Assembly: GCF_003426735.1 (NCBI RefSeq)
Contig: NZ_QVON01000002.1
Coordinates: 806,001 to 870,000, forward strand
Direction of reading: 5' to 3'
Source: Arenibacter sp. P308M17
Lineage (GTDB): Bacteria; Bacteroidota; Bacteroidia; Flavobacteriales; Flavobacteriaceae
DNA length: 64,000 nt
The translations under genes were made by a program, and so were the position numbers. This document shows, one piece after another, positions 17,421 to 26,053 of this stretch (its first letter is position 1; every line of letters starts with the position of its first letter). Under the pieces are notes generated by a model, which searched no databases, was not told the DNA's origin, and saw only the letters and a list, made by a program, of their open reading frames with translations.

Positions 17421-18260
17421 ATGAAAAATATTTTGATACCTACAGACTTCTCCCATAATGCTTGGAATGCCGTAAAATACGGAATGGAACTGTACCACAA
17501 AACCAAATGCACCTTTTATATAGTCCATATTAATCCCATTTCTTATAATTCCGGTGGAGAAGCTGCCATGTATGTTTCCCCGGAAATCTTGGAGGAATCC
17601 TTACTTAAGGAAAGTAAGAAAAAATTAGAGGAATTGCTTAAAAAGATCCAACGTTTGCCCTTAAACACAAAACATACCTTTAATACATTGGCGCTGTACG
17701 GATTTTTTACAGATCATATTAAGCAAGAGGTCAAAGATAAAAATATTGACCTTATCATTATGGGGACCAAAGGGGCCACCGGCCTTAAGGCTGTTTCCCT
17801 TGGGAGCAATACCGGTAATGTACTTACCAAAGTGCGATGTGCGGTTTTGGCCGTGCCGGAAGACGCCGAATACAATACCCCTCGAGAAATTGGGTTTCCT
17901 ACAGATTTCCAGCTAAGCTATGATATAAAGGCCCTGAACCATGTCAAAGAGCTTGCATTATTGCATAATTCCGCCCTGCGCTTCCTATATGTGTCCCAAA
18001 AAGGGAAGGACCTCAGCGATCTCCAAATGAAGAACAAGGAATTTATTAAGAACTATTTTAAGGAAAACGAACACTCCTTTCATACCCTCACCATAAAGAA
18101 CCTGGAAGATGCAGTACAGGCATTTGTAGAAAGTAGGGATTTGGATATGTTGGTGATGGTGGCCAAGAACTTGAACTTTTTGGAACGCATTCTGTTTAAG
18201 CCAGCCGTGGAAAAGATAAGTTACCATACCAAGGTTCCTTTTCTAATTGTTCACGAATAG
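17421..18260 (+). CDS. Universal stress protein, two UspA domains (array member 4)
   Basis: From the ATG at 17421 the protein has 279 residues. A longer frame to 17355 was rejected because it begins inside the operator. The start ILIPTDFSHNAWNAV and the ATP motif MGTKGATGLKAVSLGSNTG are close to those of member 1, and the second domain ends in MVAKNLNFLERILFKP, again like member 1. The two are probably the most recent duplicates in the array. The gene is monocistronic: the thioredoxin gene follows on the opposite strand. Confidence 0.92.
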   Translation: MKNILIPTDFSHNAWNAVKYGMELYHKTKCTFYIVHINPISYNSGGEAAMYVSPEILEESLLKESKKKLEELLKKIQRLPLNTKHTFNTLALYGFFTDHIKQEVKDKNIDLIIMGTKGATGLKAVSLGSNTGNVLTKVRCAVLAVPEDAEYNTPREIGFPTDFQLSYDIKALNHVKELALLHNSALRFLYVSQKGKDLSDLQMKNKEFIKNYFKENEHSFHTLTIKNLEDAVQAFVESRDLDMLVMVAKNLNFLERILFKPAVEKISYHTKVPFLIVHE

Positions 18261-18301
18261 AAAATTACAACTTGAACCCATTACCGGGAACATCTCCGCA
18301 A

Positions 18302-18601
18302 TTAAATATGCTGTTGAACAATCCTTAGGATGTCGTTCTTTTGAAGCACTCCGGATTCCCGCCAAACCTGCTTTCCGTTTTTAAACAATAACAAGGTAGG
18401 GACCCCCCTTACTTGATAGGTACTGGCCAAGGATTGATTCTTGTCCACATCGATCTTTACGATTTTTAGGGTATTTCCCATTTCCTCCTTGACCTGTTTT
18501 AAAATAGGTGCCAACATTTTACAGGGGCCGCACCAGTCGGCGTAAAAATCGACCAAAACAGGGATATCAGAATTGATAATATTATTAAAACTATCCTTCA
18601 T
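18302..18601 (-). CDS. trxA: Thioredoxin
   Basis: The 99-residue protein is a minimal thioredoxin with the redox site WCGPC (23-27), the buried Asp18, and cis-Pro in RGVPTLLLF near 66-68. It reduces protein disulfides in the cytoplasm with thioredoxin reductase. It lies between Usp members 4 and 5 on the opposite strand. A TAACTTTT element at 18615-18622 could be its -10; no operator stands at the required distance, so it does not seem to share the regulon directly. Confidence 0.93.
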   Translation of the reverse strand: MKDSFNNIINSDIPVLVDFYADWCGPCKMLAPILKQVKEEMGNTLKIVKIDVDKNQSLASTYQVRGVPTLLLFKNGKQVWRESGVLQKNDILRIVQQHI

Positions 18602-18619
18602 AATTCAATTTTTGAAAAG

Positions 18620-18735
18620 TTAACTACCTCGGGCAAGCCCGCCTGAACGAAACGGGCTGACCTGTCTACTGACAAATCCAGGCCCATCCGAACACAAGGG
18701 TCGGAGCTCCAGATAGTTATCGGGATTAAATCTCG
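18620..18735. repeat. CCCGCC-type intergenic repeat, copy C2
   Basis: GGGCAAGCCCGCCTGAACG, CGGGCTGACCTGTCTACTG and a degenerate GATAGTTATCGGG follow each other, as in the copy at 21578-21682. The element separates trxA from Usp member 5. It begins with AACTACCTCG, also the beginning of repeat A1. Confidence 0.55.
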
Positions 18736-18775
18736 ATTATCGAGTAAAATTACCAAAATAATGAAAATCCGGAAC

Positions 18776-18818
18776 TGACGAATATCATGGTTTTCATAAA
18801 TCTTACGCATTAATTTTA
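18776..18818 (+). promoter_or_regulatory. Class II FNR/CRP-type promoter of the fifth Usp gene
   Basis: TGACGAATATCA (18776-18787), 23 bases, then TAATTTTA (18811-18818). The ATG at 18841 is 22 bases downstream. Confidence 0.7.
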
Positions 18819-18840
18819 TAGTTCTAACGCAATTCTTACA

Positions 18841-19677
18841 ATGAAACGAATATTGCTTCCCACAGATTTTTCAGATAACTCCCTTAAGGCGATCCACTAC
18901 GCATTAAAGCTGTTCAAAAATGCAAAATGTAAATTTTACCTTATGCATACCTATATGCCGCCAGTGTACAATATGGAATATTTGGTGGGTAGTCCGGGTC
19001 TTATAGGCCTGGGAGATATAATGCAGGAAACATCCATGACCCAACTGGAAAAACTAAAAAGCCGTTTGGAAAAGGAATACCATAACCCCGATCATAATTT
19101 TGTTGTTCACACTGCCTTCAACACCTTGGTAAACGAAGTTATGGAAACCGTTGAATCCGAAGGTATACATTTGGTTGTAATGGGTACCAAAGGGGCCACA
19201 GGGGCAGAGGAAATACTCTTTGGAACGAATACGGTCCATGTTATAAGAAAAGTTGATTGCCCCGTTCTGGTAATACCCCCCAATTTTGAATATGAAAATC
19301 CCTTGGAAATTTTATTTCCAACAGATTTTGAAATAGAATTCAGTAAAGAAAGATTAGCACAGCTTTTGGAAATAGCGGATGAACACGGTTCACAGATAAA
19401 TGTGCTTCATGTATCCACGGGATATGAATTGACCCCTGAACAAGAAAGGCAAAAGAAAGGCCTTGAAAAAATTTTGGGTCCCAAGGCACTGTTCCACGAT
19501 GTTCCCAATAATGAAATTATCAATGCAATCAATGAGTTCCAGGCCAAAGAAAAAATCAACCTTCTGGTCATGGTTCAGAACAAGCATACTTTTATGGAGC
19601 GACTTTTTATTGAACCCGTAATCAAGAAAATTGGTTTCCACGTCACTATTCCATTTATGGTAATTCCACAATTTTAA
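18841..19677 (+). CDS. Universal stress protein, two UspA domains (array member 5)
   Basis: The 278-residue protein has ILLPTDFSDNSLKAI at its start, the ATP motif MGTKGATGAEEILFGTNT near 116, and a second domain opening with ILFPTDFEIEFSKER that ends in MVQNKHTFMERLFIEP without a nucleotide loop. The operator promoter lies directly upstream and the next Usp gene begins 10 bases after the stop, so members 5 and 6 form one unit. Confidence 0.92.
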   Translation: MKRILLPTDFSDNSLKAIHYALKLFKNAKCKFYLMHTYMPPVYNMEYLVGSPGLIGLGDIMQETSMTQLEKLKSRLEKEYHNPDHNFVVHTAFNTLVNEVMETVESEGIHLVVMGTKGATGAEEILFGTNTVHVIRKVDCPVLVIPPNFEYENPLEILFPTDFEIEFSKERLAQLLEIADEHGSQINVLHVSTGYELTPEQERQKKGLEKILGPKALFHDVPNNEIINAINEFQAKEKINLLVMVQNKHTFMERLFIEPVIKKIGFHVTIPFMVIPQF

Positions 19678-19687
19678 TTCATGGATA

Positions 19688-20536
19688 ATGAAAAACATAC
19701 TTGTTGCCACCGACTTTTCCAATAATGCCTATTGTGCCCTATTCTATGTATCAAAACTTCTTGCATCGGAAACATGTACTTTTTTCATTCTAAACACCTA
19801 TTCAGAACTTACCTTGTCCCCCGGCAAAACACTTCCCATCCTAAACCCCAAAAAATATCTGAAGGAACTGGAATCGGAATCCAAGGAAAAATTAACGCAA
19901 ACCAAACACAAAATAGTCTTGGACAACGAGAATCCCCTACATGTTTACAAGACCATTTCGCAAAAGGGCGACTTGACCAGTATAATAGCACAAAAGATTG
20001 AGGAACTTAATATCGATTTGTTGACCATGGGCAACAAAGGACTTACTGAAGCTACCGATGTATTTTTTGGAAGCAACACTATAAAAGTGGCCGATCACCT
20101 TAAAAAATGCCCATTATTGGCCATTCCCGGGGAAATGGATTTTCACCCGATTAAACAAATCGCCTTTGTGACCGACTTAAAAAAGGATTGTGGCCCAAAA
20201 ACGATAGATCAACTGTTATACATCGCTTCCCTTTCCAATGCAGCCATTAGGGTAGTCCACGTTCAGGAGCAACATATCCTGAACAAGGCCCAAGAGGAGC
20301 ATAAAAAGAAATTGAAAGACTATTTAAACAAGGTAGACCATTCATTTCAGTGGATCAGGAATTTTGACGACAAGGCCAAGGTAATAGATGTTTTTTTGGA
20401 GAAGTTGAAAGTGGATATGTACGCCATGGTACATCAAAAACGAAACCTTTTTGAAAAACTAACCCGTGAACCGGTTGTAAAGGACGTGAGTATGTATTCC
20501 GATATCCCATTCCTAATTCTCCCATCCCAAGAATGA
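19688..20536 (+). CDS. Universal stress protein, two UspA domains (array member 6)
   Basis: This 282-residue protein is the most diverged of the array. It starts ILVATDFSNNAYCAL, and its nucleotide motif MGNKGLTEATDVFFGSNT keeps the first Gly pair and the final GSNT. The second half begins IAFVTDLKKDC, where the usual PTD has become VTD. Its end, MVHQKRNLFEKLTREP, lacks a glycine loop. It is co-transcribed with member 5 (10-base spacing), and the operator of member 7 overlaps its stop codon. Confidence 0.9.
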   Translation: MKNILVATDFSNNAYCALFYVSKLLASETCTFFILNTYSELTLSPGKTLPILNPKKYLKELESESKEKLTQTKHKIVLDNENPLHVYKTISQKGDLTSIIAQKIEELNIDLLTMGNKGLTEATDVFFGSNTIKVADHLKKCPLLAIPGEMDFHPIKQIAFVTDLKKDCGPKTIDQLLYIASLSNAAIRVVHVQEQHILNKAQEEHKKKLKDYLNKVDHSFQWIRNFDDKAKVIDVFLEKLKVDMYAMVHQKRNLFEKLTREPVVKDVSMYSDIPFLILPSQE

Positions 20537-20576
20537 CCGTTGTCATAGAATCTGTCACGAAAGCCTATTATTTTTA
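20534..20576 (+). promoter_or_regulatory. Class II FNR/CRP-type promoter of the seventh Usp gene
   Basis: TGACCGTTGTCA (20534-20545) overlaps the stop of member 6. After 23 bases comes TATTTTTA (20569-20576), and the ATG at 20597 is 20 bases further. Confidence 0.7.
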
Positions 20577-20596
20577 AATAATTAAATAATACTGTT

Positions 20597-21442
20597 ATGG
20601 ACAAAAGAATTTTAGTTCCTACCGATTTTTCCAAAAATGCACTGAACGCCATACGCTATGCCTTGGGCCTTTACGCAAAGCTTAATTGTGAATTCTATTT
20701 TCTGAACGTGTTCCGTTTGGACAATTACACCACCGCCACCCTTATAATGCCAGAACCGGGCAGTGCGGAATATGAAGCGGCCAAAGGGGCTTCGGAGGAA
20801 GCATTTGCTAAACTATTGGACATGCTGGAGCTGCATTACGACAACCCCAAACATTCTTATCACACCATTTCTTCTTTCAATTTTCTCTCAGAAGCTATGA
20901 AACGGACCATTGCCAGTAAGGATATAGACCTTGTAATCATGGGAACACAGGGAGCTACGGGTGTCAAGGGGATAATTTTTGGGAGCAATACGGTAAATGC
21001 CATGGAGCAAATAAGGGAGTGCCCGGTCATGGCGATTCCGGATGGACTGCGGTTTAGTACTCCCAAGGAAATTGTATTTCCTACCAATTATAAATCCGCC
21101 TTTAGCCGCAAGGAATTGAATTATTTGATCGAGATAGCCAAATTGCACAATGCGACCATACGCGTTTTACACTTTACGAAAAAAACTGTACTGGACGAAG
21201 GGCAGGAAACCCACAAACAACTCCTGGACGACATCCTTAACAGTGTTGACCATAGCTTCCATACGCTCACGGATAAGGATATCGCCAGAGGAATAAGCTC
21301 GTTTGTCGAAAGCAGGAACAGCGACATGATAGCATTCATAAACAAAAAACATTTTCTTTTCCATAGTATTTTTTCCAGACCATTGGTCAAGGAAATTGGT
21401 TATGATGCCACCGTTCCCATTTTGGCTTTGAACGAACCTTAA
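20597..21442 (+). CDS. Universal stress protein, two UspA domains (array member 7)
   Basis: The 281-residue protein closes the array. ILVPTDFSKNALNAI opens the first domain and MGTQGATGVKGIIFGSNT is the ATP motif. The second domain opens with IVFPTNYKSAFSRK, an Asn for the usual Asp of the PTD motif, and ends in INKKHFLFHSIFSRP without a loop. It is monocistronic, with its own operator upstream and a repeat-bearing spacer downstream. Confidence 0.92.
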   Translation: MDKRILVPTDFSKNALNAIRYALGLYAKLNCEFYFLNVFRLDNYTTATLIMPEPGSAEYEAAKGASEEAFAKLLDMLELHYDNPKHSYHTISSFNFLSEAMKRTIASKDIDLVIMGTQGATGVKGIIFGSNTVNAMEQIRECPVMAIPDGLRFSTPKEIVFPTNYKSAFSRKELNYLIEIAKLHNATIRVLHFTKKTVLDEGQETHKQLLDDILNSVDHSFHTLTDKDIARGISSFVESRNSDMIAFINKKHFLFHSIFSRPLVKEIGYDATVPILALNEP

Positions 21443-21577
21443 AAACTCGGTATTATGAAATAAGCCATAACAATAAAGTTGATACCTCCAGATAATTATC
21501 CGGACGAAATGTTAATAGGCGAAATCGAAGATTCATGAACTCCTTTAAAAATAAGTCAAAATGATGTGAATAATTAC

Positions 21578-21682
21578 CCCCGCCTGTCCGCCCGTTCCGG
21601 TAAGGACAGGAACGAAGAATTCGGGCAGGTCTAACTCCCGATAACTATCGGGATAATAAACCTATCTGCCGAACAGGCAGGC
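21578..21682. repeat. CCCGCC-type intergenic repeat, copy C3
   Basis: CCCGCCTGTCCGCCCGTTCC, a related AGGACAGGAACGAAG arm, the perfect hairpin CCCGATAACTATCGGG (21637-21652) and CTGCCGAACAGGCAGGC follow each other. The closest relative is 36656-36760. Confidence 0.7.
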
Positions 21683-21697
21683 AATAAATGTTAACAT

Positions 21698-22108
21698 ATG
21701 AAAAATATTGGAATTTGGATGGATAGGGAAAAAGCCTATATTATCCGTTTGGACAAAGAAGAAGAGCAGCTGGAAACCATATTTTCGGAGATGGAATTTT
21801 ATAATCGTAAAAGTAGCTCAGGACCAAGGGTAAAATCCGGTGCAACCCAAGATATTACGCATGAACGCACCTACCTGGAAAGGGAGAAAGCACAGCTAAA
21901 AACATATTTTAAAAAACTGGTAGATGCCATAGGGGATGCGGATGCCATAGCGCTTTTTGGTCCTGCAGATACCAACGAGAAATTTAGAAAAGAACTTTTG
22001 GAGCACCACAAAGGCCTGGCAGGTAAAATAAAAACGGTCACCAAGACCGACAGCATGACCGAAAACCAGACTAGGGCATTGGTAAGGGACTTTTATAACC
22101 TACTATAA
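21698..22108 (+). CDS. Small conserved protein of unknown function
   Basis: The 136-residue soluble protein begins MKNIGIWMDREKAYII, has an acidic-basic middle, and contains ADAIALFGPADTNEKF near 88, followed by KTVTKTDSMTENQTRALVRDFY. The alternating strand-helix pattern and the FGPA step resemble small eRF1-domain-like proteins that accompany stress genes, but this is a weak impression and I do not assign a function. It lies between the Usp array and a mechanosensitive channel gene (72-base gap), with which it may be co-transcribed. Confidence 0.7.
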   Translation: MKNIGIWMDREKAYIIRLDKEEEQLETIFSEMEFYNRKSSSGPRVKSGATQDITHERTYLEREKAQLKTYFKKLVDAIGDADAIALFGPADTNEKFRKELLEHHKGLAGKIKTVTKTDSMTENQTRALVRDFYNLL

Positions 22109-22180
22109 TAAAAATTAAATACCATCCGCAAGACCTTTTAATATTAATGGTTTTGGCTGTTTTAATAATACCATGTACCT

Positions 22181-23104
22181 ATGGAAAAATATTTGGACCT
22201 TTTCAATAATCCTACTATCCTAAGATATACAAAATTGGTACTTTGGATATTGGTCATTGTATTATGTATAGGGATTTTTAGAAGGGTACTAAGAAAAAGT
22301 ATAGACAATATTTCCATTAGGTACAAGGCACAAAAGGGAGTAGAGGTCCTTGGCTATGTGCTTATAGCACTGGTAATATTAATGGGCTTTACCTTTGAAA
22401 ATATTAAAGATTATACTATTATCATCGGGCTATTTACAGCGGGAATAACCTTTACTCTACAAGAGTTGATACTTAGTATCGCCGGATCCTTCTATATCTT
22501 TTTTGTACGGGTCTACCAACCTGGAGACCGTATTGAAATCAATGGAATTAGAGGAGATGTTATTGACATAGACAGTATATATACCACATTAATGGAAATT
22601 GGGGAATGGGTAAGTAGCGACAATTATTCCGGTAGGATCGTAAAAATCAGCAATGCCTTTGTTTTTAAAGGGCCAATTAAAAATTATTCCATGGATTTCC
22701 CCTTTGTTTGGGATGAACTTAATGTACTTATCACTTACGGTTCCGATGTGGAATTGGCAAAAAAAATAATTCTGGATAATGCCACCGAACTTCTATCGGA
22801 CGCTACAAAAAACTCCTTGGCCATATGGGAAGGGATGGTAAAACGCTACTATATTGAAAATGCAAAAATAGCCCCTACACTTGCTATTAGCCTTACCGAC
22901 AATTGGATAGCCATAAATTTAAGGTATATCACGGATTATAAATTAAGGCGTAATACCAAACATGAACTTTTTGAACTTATAGAGAGGTCCATTTTAAGTA
23001 CCGAAGGAAAAGTGACATTGGCCTCCAATACTTTACAACTATTGAAAATTCCCGAAGTTGATATTAAACTAAAACAGCAATATGAAGGAGCCTGTGAACT
23101 TTGA
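22181..23104 (+). CDS. MscS-family mechanosensitive ion channel
   Basis: The 307-residue protein has three membrane segments (about 15-37, 52-72 and 77-105). The third is the pore helix, which leads into the conserved beta-domain start VYQPGDRIEINGIRGDVIDID. The C-terminal domain is shorter than in E. coli MscS. It opens under membrane tension and releases solutes during hypo-osmotic shock. The 3' end overlaps the next gene by 23 bases, which couples it to the nuclease-like gene downstream. Confidence 0.9.
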   Translation: MEKYLDLFNNPTILRYTKLVLWILVIVLCIGIFRRVLRKSIDNISIRYKAQKGVEVLGYVLIALVILMGFTFENIKDYTIIIGLFTAGITFTLQELILSIAGSFYIFFVRVYQPGDRIEINGIRGDVIDIDSIYTTLMEIGEWVSSDNYSGRIVKISNAFVFKGPIKNYSMDFPFVWDELNVLITYGSDVELAKKIILDNATELLSDATKNSLAIWEGMVKRYYIENAKIAPTLAISLTDNWIAINLRYITDYKLRRNTKHELFELIERSILSTEGKVTLASNTLQLLKIPEVDIKLKQQYEGACEL

Positions 23105-23927
23105 AATTCTAAAATCCTCTGGGGAACGGGCCAAATTTTCTTTGGACAAACTTCGCAACTCCCTAAAACACAGTGGAGCGGACCATAAGGTTGTTGAAAA
23201 AATTGTTGACAAGGTAAAAGATGAACTTTATGAGGGGATATCCACAACGGAAATCTACAATAGGGCCTTTGCACTGTTAAAAAAAAATAAATCGATCTTT
23301 GCCTCAAAATACAAATTAAAAAAAGCCCTCTACGAACTGGGACCCACCGGATTTCCCTTTGAACGTTTTGTTGCCGCTATCCTGGAGTATTCGGGTTACC
23401 ATACCCGTGTGGATGAAATTATGAACGGTATCTGTGTCACCCATGAAATTGATGTAATTGCTGAAAAAAATGGGACCATCACCATTATAGAATGTAAATT
23501 CCACTCTGAAGAAGGCCGAAACTGCAACGTTAAGATTCCCCTCTATATCCATTCCAGATATGAGGACGTAAAGGCGCATTGGGAAACCAAAAAAAATGAA
23601 ACAAAAAAAATGGATATAGGATGGGTGGTAACCAATACCAGGTTTACGGCAGACGCCATAGCTTATGGCAAATGCGCCGACCTTTATCTATTAAGCTGGG
23701 ACCTTCCGCCAAATGATGGCATTAAAGATCGTATCGATCGATTGGGACTTTACCCCATCACCGTATCCACACTGCTCAGCAATAGGGAAAAACAATTTCT
23801 ATTGAGTAGGGATGTGGTGTTGTGCAGACAACTTTGGAAGGACAAGTTTTTTTTGGACCATATGGGAATCTCCAATACAAGAAAGGAAAAAATATTGGAA
23901 GAAATTAAACAACTCTGTAACCAATAA
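23082..23927 (+). CDS. ATP-cone domain fused to an Mrr-like endonuclease domain
   Basis: Residues 1-88 form an ATP-cone (VNFEILKSSGERAKFSLDKL at the start), the nucleotide-sensing module known from NrdR and ribonucleotide reductase. Residues 90-210 look like a restriction-endonuclease fold of the Mrr type: FPFERFVAAIL, EIDVIAEKNG with Asp124, then IIECKFH with Glu137 and Lys139, giving the PD-(D/E)xK core. The final 70 residues are helical. A nucleotide-controlled DNA or RNA nuclease is a reasonable inference, but the substrate is unknown. It overlaps the MscS gene by 23 bases and is followed after 3 bases by the beta-CASP gene. Confidence 0.8.
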   Translation: MKEPVNFEILKSSGERAKFSLDKLRNSLKHSGADHKVVEKIVDKVKDELYEGISTTEIYNRAFALLKKNKSIFASKYKLKKALYELGPTGFPFERFVAAILEYSGYHTRVDEIMNGICVTHEIDVIAEKNGTITIIECKFHSEEGRNCNVKIPLYIHSRYEDVKAHWETKKNETKKMDIGWVVTNTRFTADAIAYGKCADLYLLSWDLPPNDGIKDRIDRLGLYPITVSTLLSNREKQFLLSRDVVLCRQLWKDKFFLDHMGISNTRKEKILEEIKQLCNQ

Positions 23928-23930
23928 ACC

Positions 23931-25301
23931 ATGAATACTGTAAAAATCCATTTCTTGGGCGCTTCCGGAACCGTTACGGGTTCCAAATTCTATTTGGAAA
24001 CCCCTGAATTGAATATTATGGTGGATTGTGGCTTGTTCCAGGGACTTAAAGAACTACGACAACAAAACTGGATTCCCTTACCCATAGATGCGTCTAAGAT
24101 AGATTTGGTCCTATTAACGCACGGACACCTGGACCATACAGGATACCTTCCCAGATTATTGAAGGAAGGCTTTAAAGGAAAAATTATAGGTACAGCTCCC
24201 ACTTTGGCCGTTACCCGAATAATTCTTTTGGACAGTGCCAAGATACATGAAGAAGAGGCCGAACAGGCCAATAAGGAAGGATATAGCAAGCATAGCCCGG
24301 CATTGGCATTTTACACCATAAAGGATGCGGAGCGTACCATTGACTTATTCGAATCCCGCGAAAAGGAGGTTTGGATTACCTTATCGGATAATATACGTTT
24401 CAAATTCCGATATAATGGGCATATCATTGGGGCAACTTTTATAGAATTGGAAATCTTCGGGAAATTGTTCGTCTTTTCCGGAGATATTGGGAGGCTCCAC
24501 GACGACCTATTGGAGGCACCGGAGCGTCCAAAATGGGCCGATTACCTTTTTTTGGAAAGCACCTATGGAAATAAATTACATCCTGAGGAGGATGTGGAAG
24601 GAATACTTGGAAATCTTATTAAAACCACCATTCGGGAAAGGGGAAATCTGATCATCCCTTCCTTTGCCGTAGAGCGACTACAATCTTTAATGTACCTCCT
24701 CTGGCGGTTGTATAAAAAAAACAGGATCCCCAATATTCCTATTTTTATAGATAGCCCCATGGGGAATAATGTACTATCCGTTTTTGAACAATTTCCACAT
24801 TGGCACAAAATGCCCATGAACGAGTATAAGGCCATGTGCAGTCATTTTAATATTATAACCTCCTACGCCGACACTTGGAAGACCATTGACGATCCCAGAT
24901 CCAAAATTGTAATTGCGGGAAGCGGTATGGTTACCGGAGGCAGGGTACTCACCTATTTAAAACAGTGGATAGACCTACCATCAACATTTGTTTTATTGGT
25001 AGGTTTCCAAGCGGAAGGAACCCGTGGACGCCAACTATTGGAAGGAGCATATGAACTAAAGCTGTTCGGAAAATATTATCCGGTGAAGGGCAAGGTTCAT
25101 CATTTGGAAAGTCTATCTGCCCATGCCGATCAAAGCGAACTGTTACATTGGATGGAGGACATCGAAAATATTCCTGAAACAGTGTTCCTTATCCATGGAG
25201 AACCTACTTCCCTCGATGCCTTTAGGGTAAAGATCAGGGATGTTCTTGGTTGGAACGTACAAATTCCAAAATTAAGTGAAATACATCAAGTCATTGTCTG
25301 A
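23931..25301 (+). CDS. Metallo-beta-lactamase/beta-CASP RNA-processing-type hydrolase
   Basis: The 456-residue protein has the zinc motif HGHLDH (64-69) in the metallo-beta-lactamase half, SGDIG and ESTYGN of the beta-CASP insertion, and the C-terminal SLSAHADQSEL and FLIHGEP that complete the site. This is the family of CPSF-73-like ribonucleases (YshI/Ysh1-like bacterial members) that cut RNA. It lies 3 bases behind the ATP-cone nuclease gene, so the two are translationally linked. A role in RNA turnover under stress is an inference. Confidence 0.9.
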   Translation: MNTVKIHFLGASGTVTGSKFYLETPELNIMVDCGLFQGLKELRQQNWIPLPIDASKIDLVLLTHGHLDHTGYLPRLLKEGFKGKIIGTAPTLAVTRIILLDSAKIHEEEAEQANKEGYSKHSPALAFYTIKDAERTIDLFESREKEVWITLSDNIRFKFRYNGHIIGATFIELEIFGKLFVFSGDIGRLHDDLLEAPERPKWADYLFLESTYGNKLHPEEDVEGILGNLIKTTIRERGNLIIPSFAVERLQSLMYLLWRLYKKNRIPNIPIFIDSPMGNNVLSVFEQFPHWHKMPMNEYKAMCSHFNIITSYADTWKTIDDPRSKIVIAGSGMVTGGRVLTYLKQWIDLPSTFVLLVGFQAEGTRGRQLLEGAYELKLFGKYYPVKGKVHHLESLSAHADQSELLHWMEDIENIPETVFLIHGEPTSLDAFRVKIRDVLGWNVQIPKLSEIHQVIV

Positions 25302-25401
25302 ATAGGACAGACCATATTATATGGGATGGTCCTTAAGTTGGCCTTAATAATACTATACAATGAATTTACCAGGTTATGCCCTTAAACTTGATTTAAAAAA
25401 A

Positions 25402-25830
25402 ATGGAACAAGAAAATTCGACTTCCGATAAAGCAAGAATAATTGCCGATTTAGATTGGAATATTAAAATTTGGAAAACAGACCTTCAGTTTATAGAAGAA
25501 GAGATTACTTTTATAGAGCGGTTATTAAAGTCCAATGCTTTTAATACCAACACTCCAAATCTTTTTGAACGGCTTCAGAACTATGGAAGCCGAATTGCCA
25601 GCCTTACCTCTGGATGTCAGGAAATTAAAAAGGATATTTACACATTCTTGAGAGATTTGGAATTTATAGGAGAAAACACCCACTCTTCAGTCTTGGTAGC
25701 TGAAAACAAAAGACTTGATAAATTAAAGGCCGAAGTGAAGGAATGCCTTGTGAACTTCAAACATCTTAAAGCCGAAATTTTCCATTATGCCGACGGTGTT
25801 CTAAAAATGTACTCTAAGGTGGAAAAATAA
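25402..25830 (+). CDS. Conserved helical protein of unknown function (paralogue of 1443-1841)
   Basis: From the ATG at 25402 the protein has 142 residues; a start at 25360 is also possible. The core WKTDLQFIEEEITFIERLLKS and NTPNLFERLQ is shared with the gene at 1443-1841, and both proteins begin with a Met-acidic-Gln-rich stretch, which favours the shorter start. It is all-helical, without membrane or signal segments. It follows the beta-CASP gene at a 100-base distance and may still belong to that transcript. No function is known. Confidence 0.72.
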   Translation: MEQENSTSDKARIIADLDWNIKIWKTDLQFIEEEITFIERLLKSNAFNTNTPNLFERLQNYGSRIASLTSGCQEIKKDIYTFLRDLEFIGENTHSSVLVAENKRLDKLKAEVKECLVNFKHLKAEIFHYADGVLKMYSKVEK

Positions 25831-25839
25831 AAGTGTATG

Positions 25840-25882
25840 TGACCCCCGTCATTTTTTTTAGACCGTTTATCAGCTACCTTGT
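25840..25882 (+). promoter_or_regulatory. Class II FNR/CRP-type promoter with a long leader
   Basis: TGACCCCCGTCA (25840-25851), 23 bases, then TACCTTGT (25875-25882). Unlike the other eleven, no start codon lies within 40 bases; the next gene begins at 26054. A transcript from here would have a leader of about 165 bases. Confidence 0.5.
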
Positions 25883-26053
25883 ACGCCGTTCCAGATCAAA
25901 AGAAGAAATTAGTTATACAATATCCATAATTTTTAAAAACATTTTCATTGTAGAGAATACAGTAGCAGTTAAATATGATCGATCCTTTGCAATTCAATAT
26001 CATTTTTCCCATAAAGGTTCAATTAAAGTAAAATAATCAAATAAAATGGTACC

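Noticed and set aside
21485-21500. AGATAATTATCC after the Usp array as a further operator
   Set aside because: Both outer bases of the half-sites deviate, and the next gene starts 200 bases away with no matching -10 element.
25833-26036. 67-codon frame over the leader
   Set aside because: It begins before the operator, has a basic, low-complexity composition and no relation to known proteins; the fixed promoter layout explains the DNA better.
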